Of a stretch of DNA of 64,000 bases, positions 19,810 to 29,146 are shown piece after piece. Within the stretch, counting starts at the first letter, position 1, and each line of letters begins with the position of its first letter. The notes under the pieces were generated by a model. That model was not told the origin of the DNA, did not search any database, and saw only the letters and a program-made list of their open reading frames with translations. The position numbers and the translations under genes were made by a program. The DNA comes from an uncultured Collinsella sp. (GTDB lineage Bacteria > Actinomycetota > Coriobacteriia > Coriobacteriales > Coriobacteriaceae): positions 8,812-72,811 of the forward strand of contig CABUXM010000002.1 in assembly GCA_902495545.1 (NCBI GenBank). Reading direction: 5' to 3'.

Positions 19810-20886
19810 ATGGCATTCGATCCCATTCAAGAGGATTGCCATCGCCTCGTTCTTGAGGCCTTGCGCCGCGACAATATCCCGCTCACCGACGCTGCCGCCG
19901 TAGAGCGTCTGATGGAACAATTCACCCGCAACCCCGCACCACTCATCGTGCACGACCGTGACCGCGCCGGGCACCTCATTGCCAAGGTGGTCGAAGCCGT
20001 CGACTACCGCATTCCCTTTATCCCTGACGATGCCCAGGCAGAGCAGGAAGAGGCAGCTGCCGAGAACATGCTCCGCGAGGCAGCCGCGCTCGACCCCACA
20101 AACTGGGATGCCCAGCGCATGCTGACGGCCCTCACCGCAGAATCCAACGAGGAATACGTACAGTACCTGGTGTCCAAGTGCGATGAAGTCGAGCATGACC
20201 TGGCGCTCAAGATCGCCTCGGCTCAGGACCCCTACGAGCGCGAGGCCGCAGGCGACCTTATGCGCCGCCCCTATCTGCGCTGGCTTGCCGCCTTGGCATC
20301 GCGCGCCCTCATTAGCGGCCGCTATCGCATGTCGCTCGAAGCCGCAAATCGCAGCTTGGACTTTGCGCCCAACGACCCCGCTGGTGTCCGCCGCACCGCG
20401 ATGCTCGCCATGGCAAAGCTCGAATACCCCGCCGAGGAGCTCAAGCGCTTTCGCTCTGCCCACTCCGTGCCGTACCTCGCGAATACCCCGCTGCGCCGCC
20501 GCCCCAAAGATGCGGAGCGCGACTTGGACCCGTGGACGCTCATCGCACTGATGAGCGCAGCCTGGCGCGAGCTGGACTACGAGGGCGCCGAGCACTACCT
20601 GCGTATCCTTGCACGCTCGTGTCCGCACGCGGCCGAGGCGCTCTACTTCCAAACCGAGTTTCCCGATGGCGTCTATGCCCGCGTCAACGTGGGTGCGGGC
20701 TCCACCGACGAGCTTGTCCTTGCGCTATCCGAGGCGACGCCGGTACTGCAGGAGGGCCTGGGCGCCCCCGACAACGCCAGCTTTGCCGCCTGGGTCGCCA
20801 CCAACGATATCGTGCGTTCCCAAATCGATGAGCGCATACTGCGGGCGGCCGAGCAGGGTTTGCCGTTTAAGGGAGGAGACCTCTAA
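19810..20886 (+). CDS. Hypothetical alpha-helical (TPR-like) protein
   Basis: The 358-residue protein begins MAFDPIQEDCHRLVLEAL with AAAGGAGG upstream. It is Ala/Leu/Glu-rich and helical throughout, with no signal peptide or membrane segment. EAANRSLDFAPNDPAGVRR and the region EGAEHYLRILARSCPHAAEA look like tetratricopeptide-type helix pairs. No catalytic motif was seen. Its TAA stop overlaps the ATG of the next gene by one base, so the two are translationally coupled. Both lie upstream of the MurT-GatD fusion and could belong to the same transcript. Confidence 0.7.
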   Translation: MAFDPIQEDCHRLVLEALRRDNIPLTDAAAVERLMEQFTRNPAPLIVHDRDRAGHLIAKVVEAVDYRIPFIPDDAQAEQEEAAAENMLREAAALDPTNWDAQRMLTALTAESNEEYVQYLVSKCDEVEHDLALKIASAQDPYEREAAGDLMRRPYLRWLAALASRALISGRYRMSLEAANRSLDFAPNDPAGVRRTAMLAMAKLEYPAEELKRFRSAHSVPYLANTPLRRRPKDAERDLDPWTLIALMSAAWRELDYEGAEHYLRILARSCPHAAEALYFQTEFPDGVYARVNVGAGSTDELVLALSEATPVLQEGLGAPDNASFAAWVATNDIVRSQIDERILRAAEQGLPFKGGDL

Positions 20887-21929
20887 TGGATCCGAGCGTC
20901 TACATCCCCGCCTACCTGGAGCGCGCCTACGTTGCGTCGCACCCCGAGCTCACCGATGCAGCACGCGAGCTTGTCCATAACGACATTAGCGCGAATCCCC
21001 AAAAGTACGCGAAGTCCGAGCATGCCCAGGCGCTGCTGTCCTATGCCGGTGTTCATCGCCACCTGCTCGACGAGCTCCATCGCATCGAGGACATGGGCAG
21101 CGACGAGGAATTCGAGCAGACGCGCAATCGTCTGTTCGACGACATGCGCGATGAGCTGCTCAAGATTGTCCGCGTCGATGCGTATGTCCTCGATGCCCAG
21201 CTGCTCGCCATCATCCTGGCTGACACGCCCGTTGACGCCTGCCTGGGCGACCTGATGAAGCTCGAGGCGACCACAACCGATTACCTGCAGCAAAGCGTGC
21301 CCGGGTTCGACATGGAAGCCCCGCACTACTGGGCCAATAAGGTTTTGACGGACGGTGTGACGGCGGCAGAGCTCACCGTGAGCGAGCCGGCTCTTATCGG
21401 GTGGCTTCACACACTCGAGGCCATCTCGCAGCTGTGCATGGCGAGCGCTCGCTACCGTGCTGCCGCCAACTACGCCCGCCGTGTTCTTAAGGCGGAAGGC
21501 TACCCCACCCGAGCCGCAGGCACCGTGTTGCTCGCCCTCGCTCGCCTGGAAGACCAGGACGGCTTTTTTGCCCTGGCCCACCAGCTCGAGGAAGAGATCG
21601 GGGCTGACGCGCTCGAGAACTCTCCTTGGTATCTGCTCGCCCGCACGATTCTGCTGTTCAAAACAAATAAGATGCGCCCGGCGACGCGCGCGCTGCGTGA
21701 GTTCTCTAACCGTTGCGAGGGCGGCGCGTTCTTCTTGCTGAACCCCATGTACCAGACGCCGTATCTTCCCTGCCGACCCGAGCCGCGCGACCCCTGGGAC
21801 CTCTCGCACCAGGCGGTTTGGGAAGCCGACGGCATCATCTCGGACACCCCCGACTTTGCCCCCTGGGCCAACGCCTGCGAAGATGTGTCGCAGCTTGCCC
21901 AGGAATTTGCGCGCCGCTACGGCTTTTAG
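20886..21929 (+). CDS. Hypothetical alpha-helical (TPR-like) protein, coupled to upstream gene
   Basis: The 347-residue protein begins MDPSVYIPAYLERAYVAS. Like its neighbour it is cytosolic, helical and rich in Ala, Leu, Glu and Arg. YRAAANYARRVLKAEGYPTR resembles a repeat helix pair. The shared size, the overlapping stop/start and the similar fold suggest an obligate pair, perhaps old duplicates, although sequence identity is low by eye. The murT-gatD gene begins 45 bp downstream. Confidence 0.7.
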   Translation: MDPSVYIPAYLERAYVASHPELTDAARELVHNDISANPQKYAKSEHAQALLSYAGVHRHLLDELHRIEDMGSDEEFEQTRNRLFDDMRDELLKIVRVDAYVLDAQLLAIILADTPVDACLGDLMKLEATTTDYLQQSVPGFDMEAPHYWANKVLTDGVTAAELTVSEPALIGWLHTLEAISQLCMASARYRAAANYARRVLKAEGYPTRAAGTVLLALARLEDQDGFFALAHQLEEEIGADALENSPWYLLARTILLFKTNKMRPATRALREFSNRCEGGAFFLLNPMYQTPYLPCRPEPRDPWDLSHQAVWEADGIISDTPDFAPWANACEDVSQLAQEFARRYGF

Positions 21930-21974
21930 CGACGCGATCGCCCCGACCATGTCATCTATGTTAGGAACGGCTTC

Positions 21975-24152
21975 ATGAACCTCCGCTCATCTCTCGCCTG
22001 CACCTCGAGCGATATCGCCCGCTGGGGACTGCGCTCTGTCCTCAAACGCCAGGGTGGCGTGCTTCCCGGCCGCATCGCCATGAAGATCGACCCCGAGCTG
22101 CTAAGCGACCTCGCGAGCCTGGTCGACCACAGTGTGGTGATCACCGGCACCAACGGCAAGACCACCACATCCAACCTCATCGCCGACGCAGTTGCTGCCA
22201 GCGGTGCTACCGTGGTGTGCAACCGTGCCGGCAACAATATGGAGCCTGGTGTGGTGGGTGCCCTGCTCGAGGCCCGCGGCGGCCTTAAGCACACCAGCAG
22301 CGGCAAGCGCGTGGGCGTTTTTGAGTGCGACGAGCTCTACACCGTACGCGTTCTGCCCAAGCTCAAGCCGACGTACTTTGTGCTGCTCAACCTGTTCCGC
22401 GACCAGCTAGACCGCTACGGCGAGATCGACCATACCCAAGACGTCATCGCCCATGCGCTGGAGCTCTCTCCGGCAACGACGCTCATCTACAACGCAGACG
22501 ACCCGCTGTGTGCCGCGATCGCCGCGCGCGTTCCCAATGCAAGCATCGCCTTTGGCATCGACGGCGCCACCGACACCGAGTCCGACCGCATTAGCGACTC
22601 GCGTTTTTGCTCACAGTGCAACGCGCCGTTGGAGTACGACTATGTGCAGTACGGACAGCTTGGCGCATACCATTGCCCCTCGTGCGGCTGGATCCGCCCC
22701 GAGCTTGTCCGTCGCGTGACGGGCGTGGAGCTCGGCTGCGACGGCTACGGCTTTGACCTGAACTTTGGACCCGATATCGACGCACCCGCAACGCACATCG
22801 CCACGCGCTACAACGGCCTGTACATGGTCTACAACGTAGCCGCAGCCTTCTTTGCGGCGCACGAGCTGGGCGTGAACAGCGCACGCCTGCAGCCCACGCT
22901 CGACGCCTACGTGCCAGCAGGTGGTCGCATGGGCCGTTGGAACATCGCCGGCCGAACCGTCGAGGCAAACCTGGCCAAGAATCCCGTGGGTTTCGATCGC
23001 CAGATTCAGTCCATTAAAACGGCAGGCGGCAGGCTCTGCGCTTTCTTCCTCAACGACAACGATGCCGACGGCCACGATGTATCGTGGATCTACGACGTCG
23101 ACTTTGAGCGCATCGCCGACACAACGGGACTTGTCGCCTTTGCCGGCGGCACGCGCGCGCACGACATGCAGGTGCGCCTCAAGTACGCCGGCATCGATGC
23201 CGCCATCATCTCGAATATCGAGCAGGCGATCGGCGCCGTTGTGGATGAAGCCGCCGGCGACACTTTCTATGCCGTCGCCAACTACACGGCCTTTCCGCCG
23301 CTGGTCAAGGAGCTCGATGGGCTCAAAGACACCGATGCGGCTACGGTTGCCGCCCACGCCGCAACGTGCGCCGATGGCAGCGCCGTCCCCGTCGGCGTCG
23401 CGCCGGTCGAGCTCTCACGCCCACTGCGCATCGTCTACCTGTATCCCGATGCCCTCAACCTCTATGGCGACGGCGGCAATGTCATCGCCCTCGAGCGCCG
23501 CTGCGCCTGGCGCGGCATCCCCGTTCGCGTGGACGAAGTCCGCATGAGCGAGGTGCTCGATCTGCATGATGCCGATATCGTCATGATGGGCGGCGGCTCC
23601 GATCGCGACCAGCTGGCCGTGGCGCACGAGCTGCTCGCTCAAAAAGACAAGGTCGCGGCCTATGTTGAGGACGGCGGCACACTGCTTGCCATCTGTGGCA
23701 GCTATCAGCTGCTCGGCCGTTCGTACTACATGGGCGACGATCGCATTGAGGGCCTGGGCGTCGTTGCCGCCGAGACCGTGCGCGGCTCCGACCGTCTGAT
23801 CGGCAACGTCGCCGTCAAGACCGACCTGGCACCTGAGCCCTTTGTGGGATTCGAGAACCACGGCGGCCGCACCCTGCTCGATACAGAGGCCACGCCACTC
23901 GGAACGTCCGTCGTTGCGGGCACCGGCAACAACGGCGACGATGGCTTTGAGGGCATCATCTACAAGGGCGTCATCGGCACGTACCTGCACGGACCAGCGC
24001 TACCCAAGAACCCCGAGCTCGCCGACTGGCTCATTACCCACGCCCTCGAGCGCCGCGGCGATGCGCAGGCCACAGCCCTGCTGCCGCTCAAGCCCCTCGA
24101 CGACACCTACGAGCACGCCGCCCACGACGCCGCCATGAAGCTCCTCCCCTAA
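21975..24152 (+). CDS. Fused lipid II isoglutaminyl synthase (MurT-GatD in one chain)
   Basis: MurT and GatD together amidate the D-glutamate of lipid II; in staphylococci and pneumococci they are two proteins. Here one 725-residue frame has both. Residues about 1-470 are MurT: Mur-ligase P-loop VVITGTNGKTTTSNLIADA, a four-Cys ribbon (FCSQCNAPLEY, YHCPSCGW) and the Mur C-terminal domain. Residues about 480-725 are GatD: LRIVYLYPDALNLYGDGGN, nucleophile Cys574 in LLAICGSYQLLG, and His672 in GTYLHGP. There is no stop or frameshift at the junction. AGGA precedes the ATG. The two upstream helical genes may be cotranscribed. Confidence 0.92.
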   Translation: MNLRSSLACTSSDIARWGLRSVLKRQGGVLPGRIAMKIDPELLSDLASLVDHSVVITGTNGKTTTSNLIADAVAASGATVVCNRAGNNMEPGVVGALLEARGGLKHTSSGKRVGVFECDELYTVRVLPKLKPTYFVLLNLFRDQLDRYGEIDHTQDVIAHALELSPATTLIYNADDPLCAAIAARVPNASIAFGIDGATDTESDRISDSRFCSQCNAPLEYDYVQYGQLGAYHCPSCGWIRPELVRRVTGVELGCDGYGFDLNFGPDIDAPATHIATRYNGLYMVYNVAAAFFAAHELGVNSARLQPTLDAYVPAGGRMGRWNIAGRTVEANLAKNPVGFDRQIQSIKTAGGRLCAFFLNDNDADGHDVSWIYDVDFERIADTTGLVAFAGGTRAHDMQVRLKYAGIDAAIISNIEQAIGAVVDEAAGDTFYAVANYTAFPPLVKELDGLKDTDAATVAAHAATCADGSAVPVGVAPVELSRPLRIVYLYPDALNLYGDGGNVIALERRCAWRGIPVRVDEVRMSEVLDLHDADIVMMGGGSDRDQLAVAHELLAQKDKVAAYVEDGGTLLAICGSYQLLGRSYYMGDDRIEGLGVVAAETVRGSDRLIGNVAVKTDLAPEPFVGFENHGGRTLLDTEATPLGTSVVAGTGNNGDDGFEGIIYKGVIGTYLHGPALPKNPELADWLITHALERRGDAQATALLPLKPLDDTYEHAAHDAAMKLLP

Positions 24153-24160
24153 CGCCCCGC

Positions 24161-24196
24161 CACCACAAAGGGACAGGCACCTTTGTGGTGGTTTTC
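24161..24196 (+). terminator. Terminator after the murT-gatD fusion
   Basis: CCACCACAAAGG pairs exactly with CCTTTGTGGTGG around an 8-nt loop and is followed by TTTT, 8 nt behind the stop. An inverted version of the same hairpin occurs at 59853-59887. Confidence 0.8.
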
Positions 24197-24251
24197 CAGT
24201 TTGCCAACGATATACGCGCCGGCAAAAAAGTCTGCTATACTCTTTCCCGCT

Positions 24252-24328
24252 GTCCCCATCGTCTAGCGGCCAAGGACGCCACCCTTTCAAGGTGGATATC
24301 GCGGGTTCGAATCCCGCTGGGGGCACCA
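24252..24328 (+). tRNA. tRNA-Glu (anticodon TTC)
   Basis: GTCCCCA (24252-24258) pairs with TGGGGGC (24318-24324) as the acceptor stem. The anticodon loop is CTTTCAA on a CACC/GGTG stem, giving anticodon TTC for glutamate. The T-arm is GCGGGTTCGAATCCCGC. The CCA end is encoded (24326-24328). Confidence 0.97.
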
Positions 24329-24410
24329 TTTAGATCGAGAAGCCCGTTACCAATTCGGTAGTGGGCTTTTTGCTACCCATACGCCGGGATTCGAACCCGA
24401 CAGGGCGCGG
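24310..24410 (+). repeat. tRNA-Glu tail repeat, copy 1 (tRNA 3' end, terminator, reversed T-arm)
   Basis: This covers the tRNA 3' end, its terminator and then, at 24385-24400, CGGGATTCGAACCCGA, which is the reverse complement of a T-arm. CAGGGCGCGG follows, then a GC-rich stretch with GGAAACGC/GCGTTTTCC. The unit is repeated about 190 bp later. Confidence 0.6.
24340..24371 (+). terminator. Terminator after tRNA-Glu
   Basis: AAGCCCGTTACC pairs with GGTAGTGGGCTT (10 of 12) around AATTC and is followed by a T-run, 12 nt behind the tRNA. Confidence 0.8.
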
Positions 24411-24499
24411 AGCTGAGGAAACGCGCAAGCGTTTTCCAGCGCAGCACGCAAGGAGCGGAGCGACGCAGCGAAGGCGGGCGGCGCCAGCCGCACGCGGAC

Positions 24500-24608
24500 A
24501 TCCCACTGGGGGCACCACAGAATCTAAGAAGCTCGTTACCAATTCGGTAGCGGGCTTTTTGCTACCGATATGCCGGGGTTCGAACCCGACAGGGTGCGAA
24601 CCCCGGCA
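24500..24608 (+). repeat. tRNA-Glu tail repeat, copy 2
   Basis: It starts ATCCCACTGGGGGCACCA, a one-base variant of the tRNA-Glu 3' end, and repeats the terminator (CGTTACC-AATTC-GGTAGCG with T-run) and the reversed T-arm at 24574-24589. Here the reversed arm is inside a perfect 12-bp hairpin, TGCCGGGGTTCG with CGAACCCCGGCA (24571-24608). Confidence 0.6.
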
Positions 24609-24621
24609 TCATCGCAAGGCC

Positions 24622-24842
24622 TGTGGGCAAAAAATAGCAAATATGAGTACTGTTACCAATTTAGTAACAGCGATTTCATGCCATCAGAAGACAATTTGGA
24701 CGCCAAGCGTCCTACGGCGGAGGAAATGTAGGCGTTTATCAGCCAAGTACTTGGATATATGTTGCGTAATTCTGCGTCTTTTTCAAAAAGATAATGCTAC
24801 AGGACTTGTGACAGTACTCATATTTGACGTTTTTTGCCCACA
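24622..24842. repeat. 221-bp MITE-like inverted-repeat element
   Basis: The 32-bp ends, TGTGGGCAAAAAA-TAGC-AAATATGAGTACTGT on the left (24622-24653) and the same with CGTC in the middle on the right (24811-24842, inverted), differ at only three positions. The interior has CTGTTAC/GTAACAG and no credible ORF. GCAAAAAACG and a GAGTA-T word also occur in the arms of the element at 6878-7121. Confidence 0.65.
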
Positions 24843-24901
24843 ACCCCTTATTGCGCGGGCGAATCAGTTGCAAAACGGACTCCAAAGCGTCCCTCGCAAA
24901 C

Positions 24902-24938
24902 AAAAAGCCGGGGCCCGCGCGATGCGGACCCCGGCTTT
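24902..24938 (-). terminator. Rho-independent terminator after glnN
   Basis: On the minus strand AAAGCCGGGG pairs with CCCCGGCTTT and is followed by a T-run, 28 nt behind the glutamine synthetase stop. Confidence 0.9.
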
Positions 24939-24965
24939 CAACCGTGACGGTATGCTGTCCCAGTC

Positions 24966-27053
24966 CTACACGTAGAACAGGATGTCGTCGTAGGTCGGGA
25001 CCGGCCAGTAGTCGGCTGCCACGATCTCCTCCATGGCATCCACGGCGGCGCGCAGCGTATCCATAGCGGGAACGACCTCGTGTGCATACACATTGGCCTG
25101 CTCCTGGCCATCGAGGGCCTCGGCCTTCTGATGCACGGCGTCGAGCGCCTTGATGGAGTCGTTGATGGCGGTGATGCCGTTGCAGAGCTTGTTGAGCGTG
25201 TTCTGCTCGCACTGCATGGCAGCATCGGCGCCGGCAGCGCGGATTGCCTCCAGGCCCTTAGCGACCTTGGTGGCATAGGCGGTGATGACCGGGCGATAGG
25301 TACGACGCGCCTCGCGAACCATCGTGGTGGCCTCGATGTTCATGAGCTTGTTGTACTTCTCGAGCTTGCAGTCGTAGCGGCACTGAGCCTCGGCCTTGGT
25401 CAGGACGCCCGTCTCCTCAAAGAGCGCAATGGCCTTATCGGAAACAAAGGCGGGCAGGGCGTCGGCCGTGGTCTTGTTGTTGGCAAGGCCGCGCTTCTTG
25501 GCCTCGACGGGCCACTCATCGGAGTAGCCGTCACCGGAGAAGAGGATGCGCTGGTGGTCGGTCAGGACCTTCTTGCAGTACTCGAGCGCGGCGTCCTGGA
25601 AATCATCCTCGGGCGTACCCTCAAGGGCATCGGCGAAGGACTTGAGCGACTTGGCCACGGCGGCATCGAGCACCAGGTTGGAGTCGGAGACGTTCTGCTC
25701 GGAGCCGCAGGCACGGAACTCGAACTTGTTGCCGGTGAAGGCAAACGGGGAGGTGCGGTTGCGGTCGGTGTTGTCCTGCATCAGCTTGGGCAGGGTATCG
25801 GCGCCCAGGTCGAGCACGCCGCGCGTGGCATGGACGGAAGCCTTGCCATCGATGATCTTCTCGACGACCTCGGTAAGCTGGTCGCCCAGGAAGATGGACA
25901 TAATCGCCGGAGGAGCCTCATTGGCGCCCAGACGATGATCATTGCCGGCCGAGGCAACGGAGGCACGCAGGAGCTCCTGATAGTTATCGACGGCCTCGAT
26001 CACCGCGGTGAGGAAGACGATGAACTGCAGGTTGTCGAGCGGGGTGTCGCCCGGATCGAGCAGATTCTCGGACTCGGTGCCAAGCGACCAGTTATTGTGC
26101 TTGCCCGAACCGTTGATGCCCTCGAAGGGCTTCTCGTGCAGCAGGCAGACCAAGTCGTGGCGGGAGGCGATGAGCTTCATCTTCTCCATCATGACCAGAT
26201 TCTGGTCGATGGCCTCGTTGACCTCGCCATAGACCGGTGCGAGCTCATGCTGGCAGGGAGCAACCTCGTTGTGCTTGGTCTTGGCAGGAATGCCAAGCGC
26301 CCACAGTTCATCGTCCAGATCCTTCATATAGGCCGAGACGGTGGGGCGGATAGCGCCAAAGTAGTGCTCCTCGAGCTCCTGGCCCTTGCAGGGAGCAGCA
26401 CCAAAGAGGGTGCGGCCGGTGATGACCAGGTCCTTGCGCTTGCGGTAAGCGTCCTTCTTGATCAGGAAGTACTCCTGTTCATCGCCCACGGAAGGAACGA
26501 CCTTCTTGGGGGTCTTGCCAAACAGCGCCAGAACGCGCTTGGACTCACGCGAGAGCGCGGTCATGGAGCGCAGCAGCGGGGTCTTCTTGTCCAGGGCCTC
26601 GCCCGTGTAGGAGCAGAAAGCCGTGGGGATGCACAGGACATCGTCCTTGATAAAAGCGGGGCTGGTGGGATCCCAAGCGGTGTAGCCACGGGCCTCGAAG
26701 GTGGCACGCAGACCGCCGTTGGGGAAGCTGGAGGCATCGGGCTCGCCCTGGATGAGGTTCTTGCCCGTAAACTTGGTAATGGCGGTGCCGTCGTGGTTGG
26801 GCTCGAGGAAGCTGTCGTGCTTCTCGGAAGTAATGCCCGAAAGCGGCTGGAACCAGTGCGCGTAGTGCGTCGCGCCCTTGGAGATGGCCCAGACCTTCAT
26901 GGCGTGGGCAACGGCGTTGGCCACATCCAGGTCGAGCGGCTCACCGTCCTCGAGGGTTGCAGCAAGGCGCTTCCAAATGTCCTTGGGGAGGTAGTCCTTC
27001 ATGACTTCCTCAGAGAACACCATGGTCCCGAAGCGGTCAGTAAGATCGGCCAT
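24966..27053 (-). CDS. glnN: Glutamine synthetase, type III
   Basis: This enzyme makes glutamine from glutamate and ammonia with ATP. The 695 residues match the large GSIII type. [37 protein letters not shown] and [16 protein letters not shown] are GSIII signatures. The start at MADLTDRFG has AAGGGAG upstream; an extra 21 codons upstream are unsupported. A 423-bp upstream region separates it from divergent metF. No GSI or GSII gene is in the window. The downstream T-tailed hairpin ends a monocistronic transcript. Confidence 0.96.
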   Translation of the reverse strand: MADLTDRFGTMVFSEEVMKDYLPKDIWKRLAATLEDGEPLDLDVANAVAHAMKVWAISKGATHYAHWFQPLSGITSEKHDSFLEPNHDGTAITKFTGKNLIQGEPDASSFPNGGLRATFEARGYTAWDPTSPAFIKDDVLCIPTAFCSYTGEALDKKTPLLRSMTALSRESKRVLALFGKTPKKVVPSVGDEQEYFLIKKDAYRKRKDLVITGRTLFGAAPCKGQELEEHYFGAIRPTVSAYMKDLDDELWALGIPAKTKHNEVAPCQHELAPVYGEVNEAIDQNLVMMEKMKLIASRHDLVCLLHEKPFEGINGSGKHNNWSLGTESENLLDPGDTPLDNLQFIVFLTAVIEAVDNYQELLRASVASAGNDHRLGANEAPPAIMSIFLGDQLTEVVEKIIDGKASVHATRGVLDLGADTLPKLMQDNTDRNRTSPFAFTGNKFEFRACGSEQNVSDSNLVLDAAVAKSLKSFADALEGTPEDDFQDAALEYCKKVLTDHQRILFSGDGYSDEWPVEAKKRGLANNKTTADALPAFVSDKAIALFEETGVLTKAEAQCRYDCKLEKYNKLMNIEATTMVREARRTYRPVITAYATKVAKGLEAIRAAGADAAMQCEQNTLNKLCNGITAINDSIKALDAVHQKAEALDGQEQANVYAHEVVPAMDTLRAAVDAMEEIVAADYWPVPTYDDILFYV

Positions 27054-27476
27054 ACGGAACTCCCTTCGTATCGGCACCGCGTGAGATGCGGTGTTGATTA
27101 CTAACGAACGAGTCATAGATTAGGCTCGTCGTGTTTCCGCAACATTACCGTTATGTTGCTGTCGCGAAACCAATCAATGAGGTTACCCTATCGAGGCGGC
27201 GTTGCCACCCTCAACAGCCAATCAACTGCATAAATTGCAGACCTCTCCCCATAGTTTAAGGGTAGTCAATTTGGGATGGGGCTCTATTAACTGGTATTTC
27301 GCATCAGATACCATTCAATATAGCCCTTTCCTACATTGACCGCTCTGCTATAGGCAATGCCGATAGCAAGGCATCTTTGATTGGTATCCCTAAATCGCGA
27401 GTAAAACTCCACCGCGGCACAGTGGTGCTGTAGAATCCTTACAACACATCGCACTAAATATCTAAAGGAGCACGAT
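27054..27476. other. 423-bp intergenic region between glnN and metF
   Basis: No gene was seen. CAACAT/ATGTTG around TACCGTT near 27142 is a small inverted repeat upstream of glnN. TGGTAT and ATACCA flank 10 bp near 27293 on the metF side. I found neither a SAM nor a cobalamin riboswitch. Confidence 0.4.
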
Positions 27477-28349
27477 ATGCGCGTCGACGAGGTTTTTAAG
27501 CAGGCAGCATCCCAGGGCATCACGCCCGTTTCGTTTGAGATGTTCCCGCCCAAGGGCGAGCTTACCCTCGACACGGCTCGCAAGGTAGCAGGCAACCTGT
27601 GCAAGCTTTCGCCGAGCTTTGTCTCGGTCACTTGTTCCGCTGGCGGCTCGGGTAACGGTGCCACCACCGCCCCCATCGCGCATATGATTTCGAGCGAATT
27701 CGATACACCCTCGGTGGCACACCTTACCTGCGTGGGCCGCACGCATGCCGATATCGCCGCCAAGATCGACGAGTATCGCACAGCCGGCGTTGAAAACATC
27801 CTGGCCCTGCGCGGCGACCTGCCCGCTGGCGCGACCGAGGACGACAAGCCCGCCTCCGACTACGCCTACGCCCGTGACCTCATCCCCGAGCTCGTCGACG
27901 CCGGCTTTTGCGTGGGCGCCGCAGCCTACCCCGAGGGCCACATTGCCTGCGAGGATCTCAACCTCTCGGTCGAGCACCTCAAGCAAAAGCAAGACGCCGG
28001 CGCGAGCTTCTTTGTGACACAGCTCTTCTTTGATAACGAGTGCTTCTATCGCTTCCGCGAGCTTGCCGACAAGGCCGGCATCACCGTGCCTATTACCGCG
28101 GGCATCATGCCGTTTATGGGCAAGTCGCAGATCAGCCGCATGGTCTTTATGTGCGGCGCGTCGCTGCCCTCCCCCGTCATCAAGATTCTCGCCAAGTACG
28201 AGAACGACCCCGAGAGCCTGCAGGCAGCCGGTGTAGATTATGCCGCCCGCCAGCTTTGCGACCTCAAGGAGCACGGCACCGACGGTCTGCACCTGTACAC
28301 TATGAACCGTCCTGCAATCGCCGCGACCATTATGGAGCGTCTGGGGTAA
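27477..28349 (+). CDS. metF: Methylenetetrahydrofolate reductase
   Basis: MetF reduces methylene-THF to methyl-THF, the methyl donor for methionine synthase. The 290-residue TIM-barrel protein has FEMFPPKGELTLDT, SPSFVSVTCSAGGSGNG, HLTCVGRTHADI and NILALRGDLP, all typical. AAAGGAG lies 7 nt before the ATG. Its stop overlaps the start of the next gene by one base, and metH follows, so methyl-THF supply, enzyme activation and methyl transfer are encoded by one operon. Confidence 0.96.
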   Translation: MRVDEVFKQAASQGITPVSFEMFPPKGELTLDTARKVAGNLCKLSPSFVSVTCSAGGSGNGATTAPIAHMISSEFDTPSVAHLTCVGRTHADIAAKIDEYRTAGVENILALRGDLPAGATEDDKPASDYAYARDLIPELVDAGFCVGAAAYPEGHIACEDLNLSVEHLKQKQDAGASFFVTQLFFDNECFYRFRELADKAGITVPITAGIMPFMGKSQISRMVFMCGASLPSPVIKILAKYENDPESLQAAGVDYAARQLCDLKEHGTDGLHLYTMNRPAIAATIMERLG

Positions 28350-29137
28350 TGGAAAAACCGCACGTCGATACAACCGTTGTTGAAGTGCCGGCCGACCTTG
28401 CGTCGCCGGCGCTTTACCGTATCGACGCTGCCCACCACCCTCGTGTCGACCGTGCCGAGATGCTGCGGTATCTGGGTTACGGCGGCCAGCAGATTGAGCC
28501 CGAGCTGTCCCGACGAATTGAGCTTGTAGTCGAACGCCTAGAGCTGGATATCGAGCCCCGTGGCGTGCGCCGCGTATTTGCCATCGATGCCACGGGCGTC
28601 GATGAACAGGGCGAGCCCTGCATTCGCTTGGTCGGCACCAACGTTGAACTGCGCGGTCGCGATATCTATCGCCACCTTAAGGACGCCCGCCTTGCCGCAC
28701 TCATGGCATGCACCCTCGGCATGGACGCCGAGCGTCGCCTGCGCACCACGGGAGCCCAGCAACCCCTAGAGGGAGCCGTGCTCGATGCCGCATGCTCCGC
28801 CTACGTGGAGGCCGCCGTCGAGCAGATGGACCAGCAAGTCAAGGCTGCGGCCGCCGCACACGGGCTCGCCGGCAACTGGCGCTTCAGTCCCGGCTATGGC
28901 GACTGCCCGCTCTCTGCCCAGCGCTCGATCGTGGATGCACTCAACGCCACGCGCCTCATTGGACTTACCGTCACCCCCACCAGCCTGCTCATGCCCACCA
29001 AGAGCGTGACCGCGGTGATCGGTCTGTTTGACGGCGAAGTCCACGACGCCCAGAGCCGCCCCACCTGCAATATCTGCCGCATGCGCGAGCACTGCCGCTT
29101 CCGCGCCGCCCACACCACCTGCTATTCCAGCCATTAG
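28349..29137 (+). CDS. Stand-alone methionine synthase (B12) activation-domain protein
   Basis: The 262-residue protein corresponds to the C-terminal reactivation domain of MetH. RFSPGYGDCPLSAQRSIVDA and TPTSLLMPTKSVTAVIGLF are the conserved SAM-binding and closing segments. The C-terminus adds CNICRMREHCRFR with a later Cys, a small Cys cluster not found in the classical domain. Its ATG overlaps the metF stop. The adjacent metH lacks this domain, so the two proteins act in trans, using SAM and an electron donor to rescue oxidised cobalamin. Confidence 0.9.
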   Translation: MEKPHVDTTVVEVPADLASPALYRIDAAHHPRVDRAEMLRYLGYGGQQIEPELSRRIELVVERLELDIEPRGVRRVFAIDATGVDEQGEPCIRLVGTNVELRGRDIYRHLKDARLAALMACTLGMDAERRLRTTGAQQPLEGAVLDAACSAYVEAAVEQMDQQVKAAAAAHGLAGNWRFSPGYGDCPLSAQRSIVDALNATRLIGLTVTPTSLLMPTKSVTAVIGLFDGEVHDAQSRPTCNICRMREHCRFRAAHTTCYSSH

Positions 29138-29146
29138 GAGCCCCCG

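Noticed and set aside
25080..27104. A 674-codon open frame on the plus strand
   Set aside because: Antisense shadow of glnN with no motif; glnN is certain.
27290..27476. Possible SAM or cobalamin riboswitch before metF
   Set aside because: The conserved cores of these riboswitches could not be found in the leader; only short inverted words are present.
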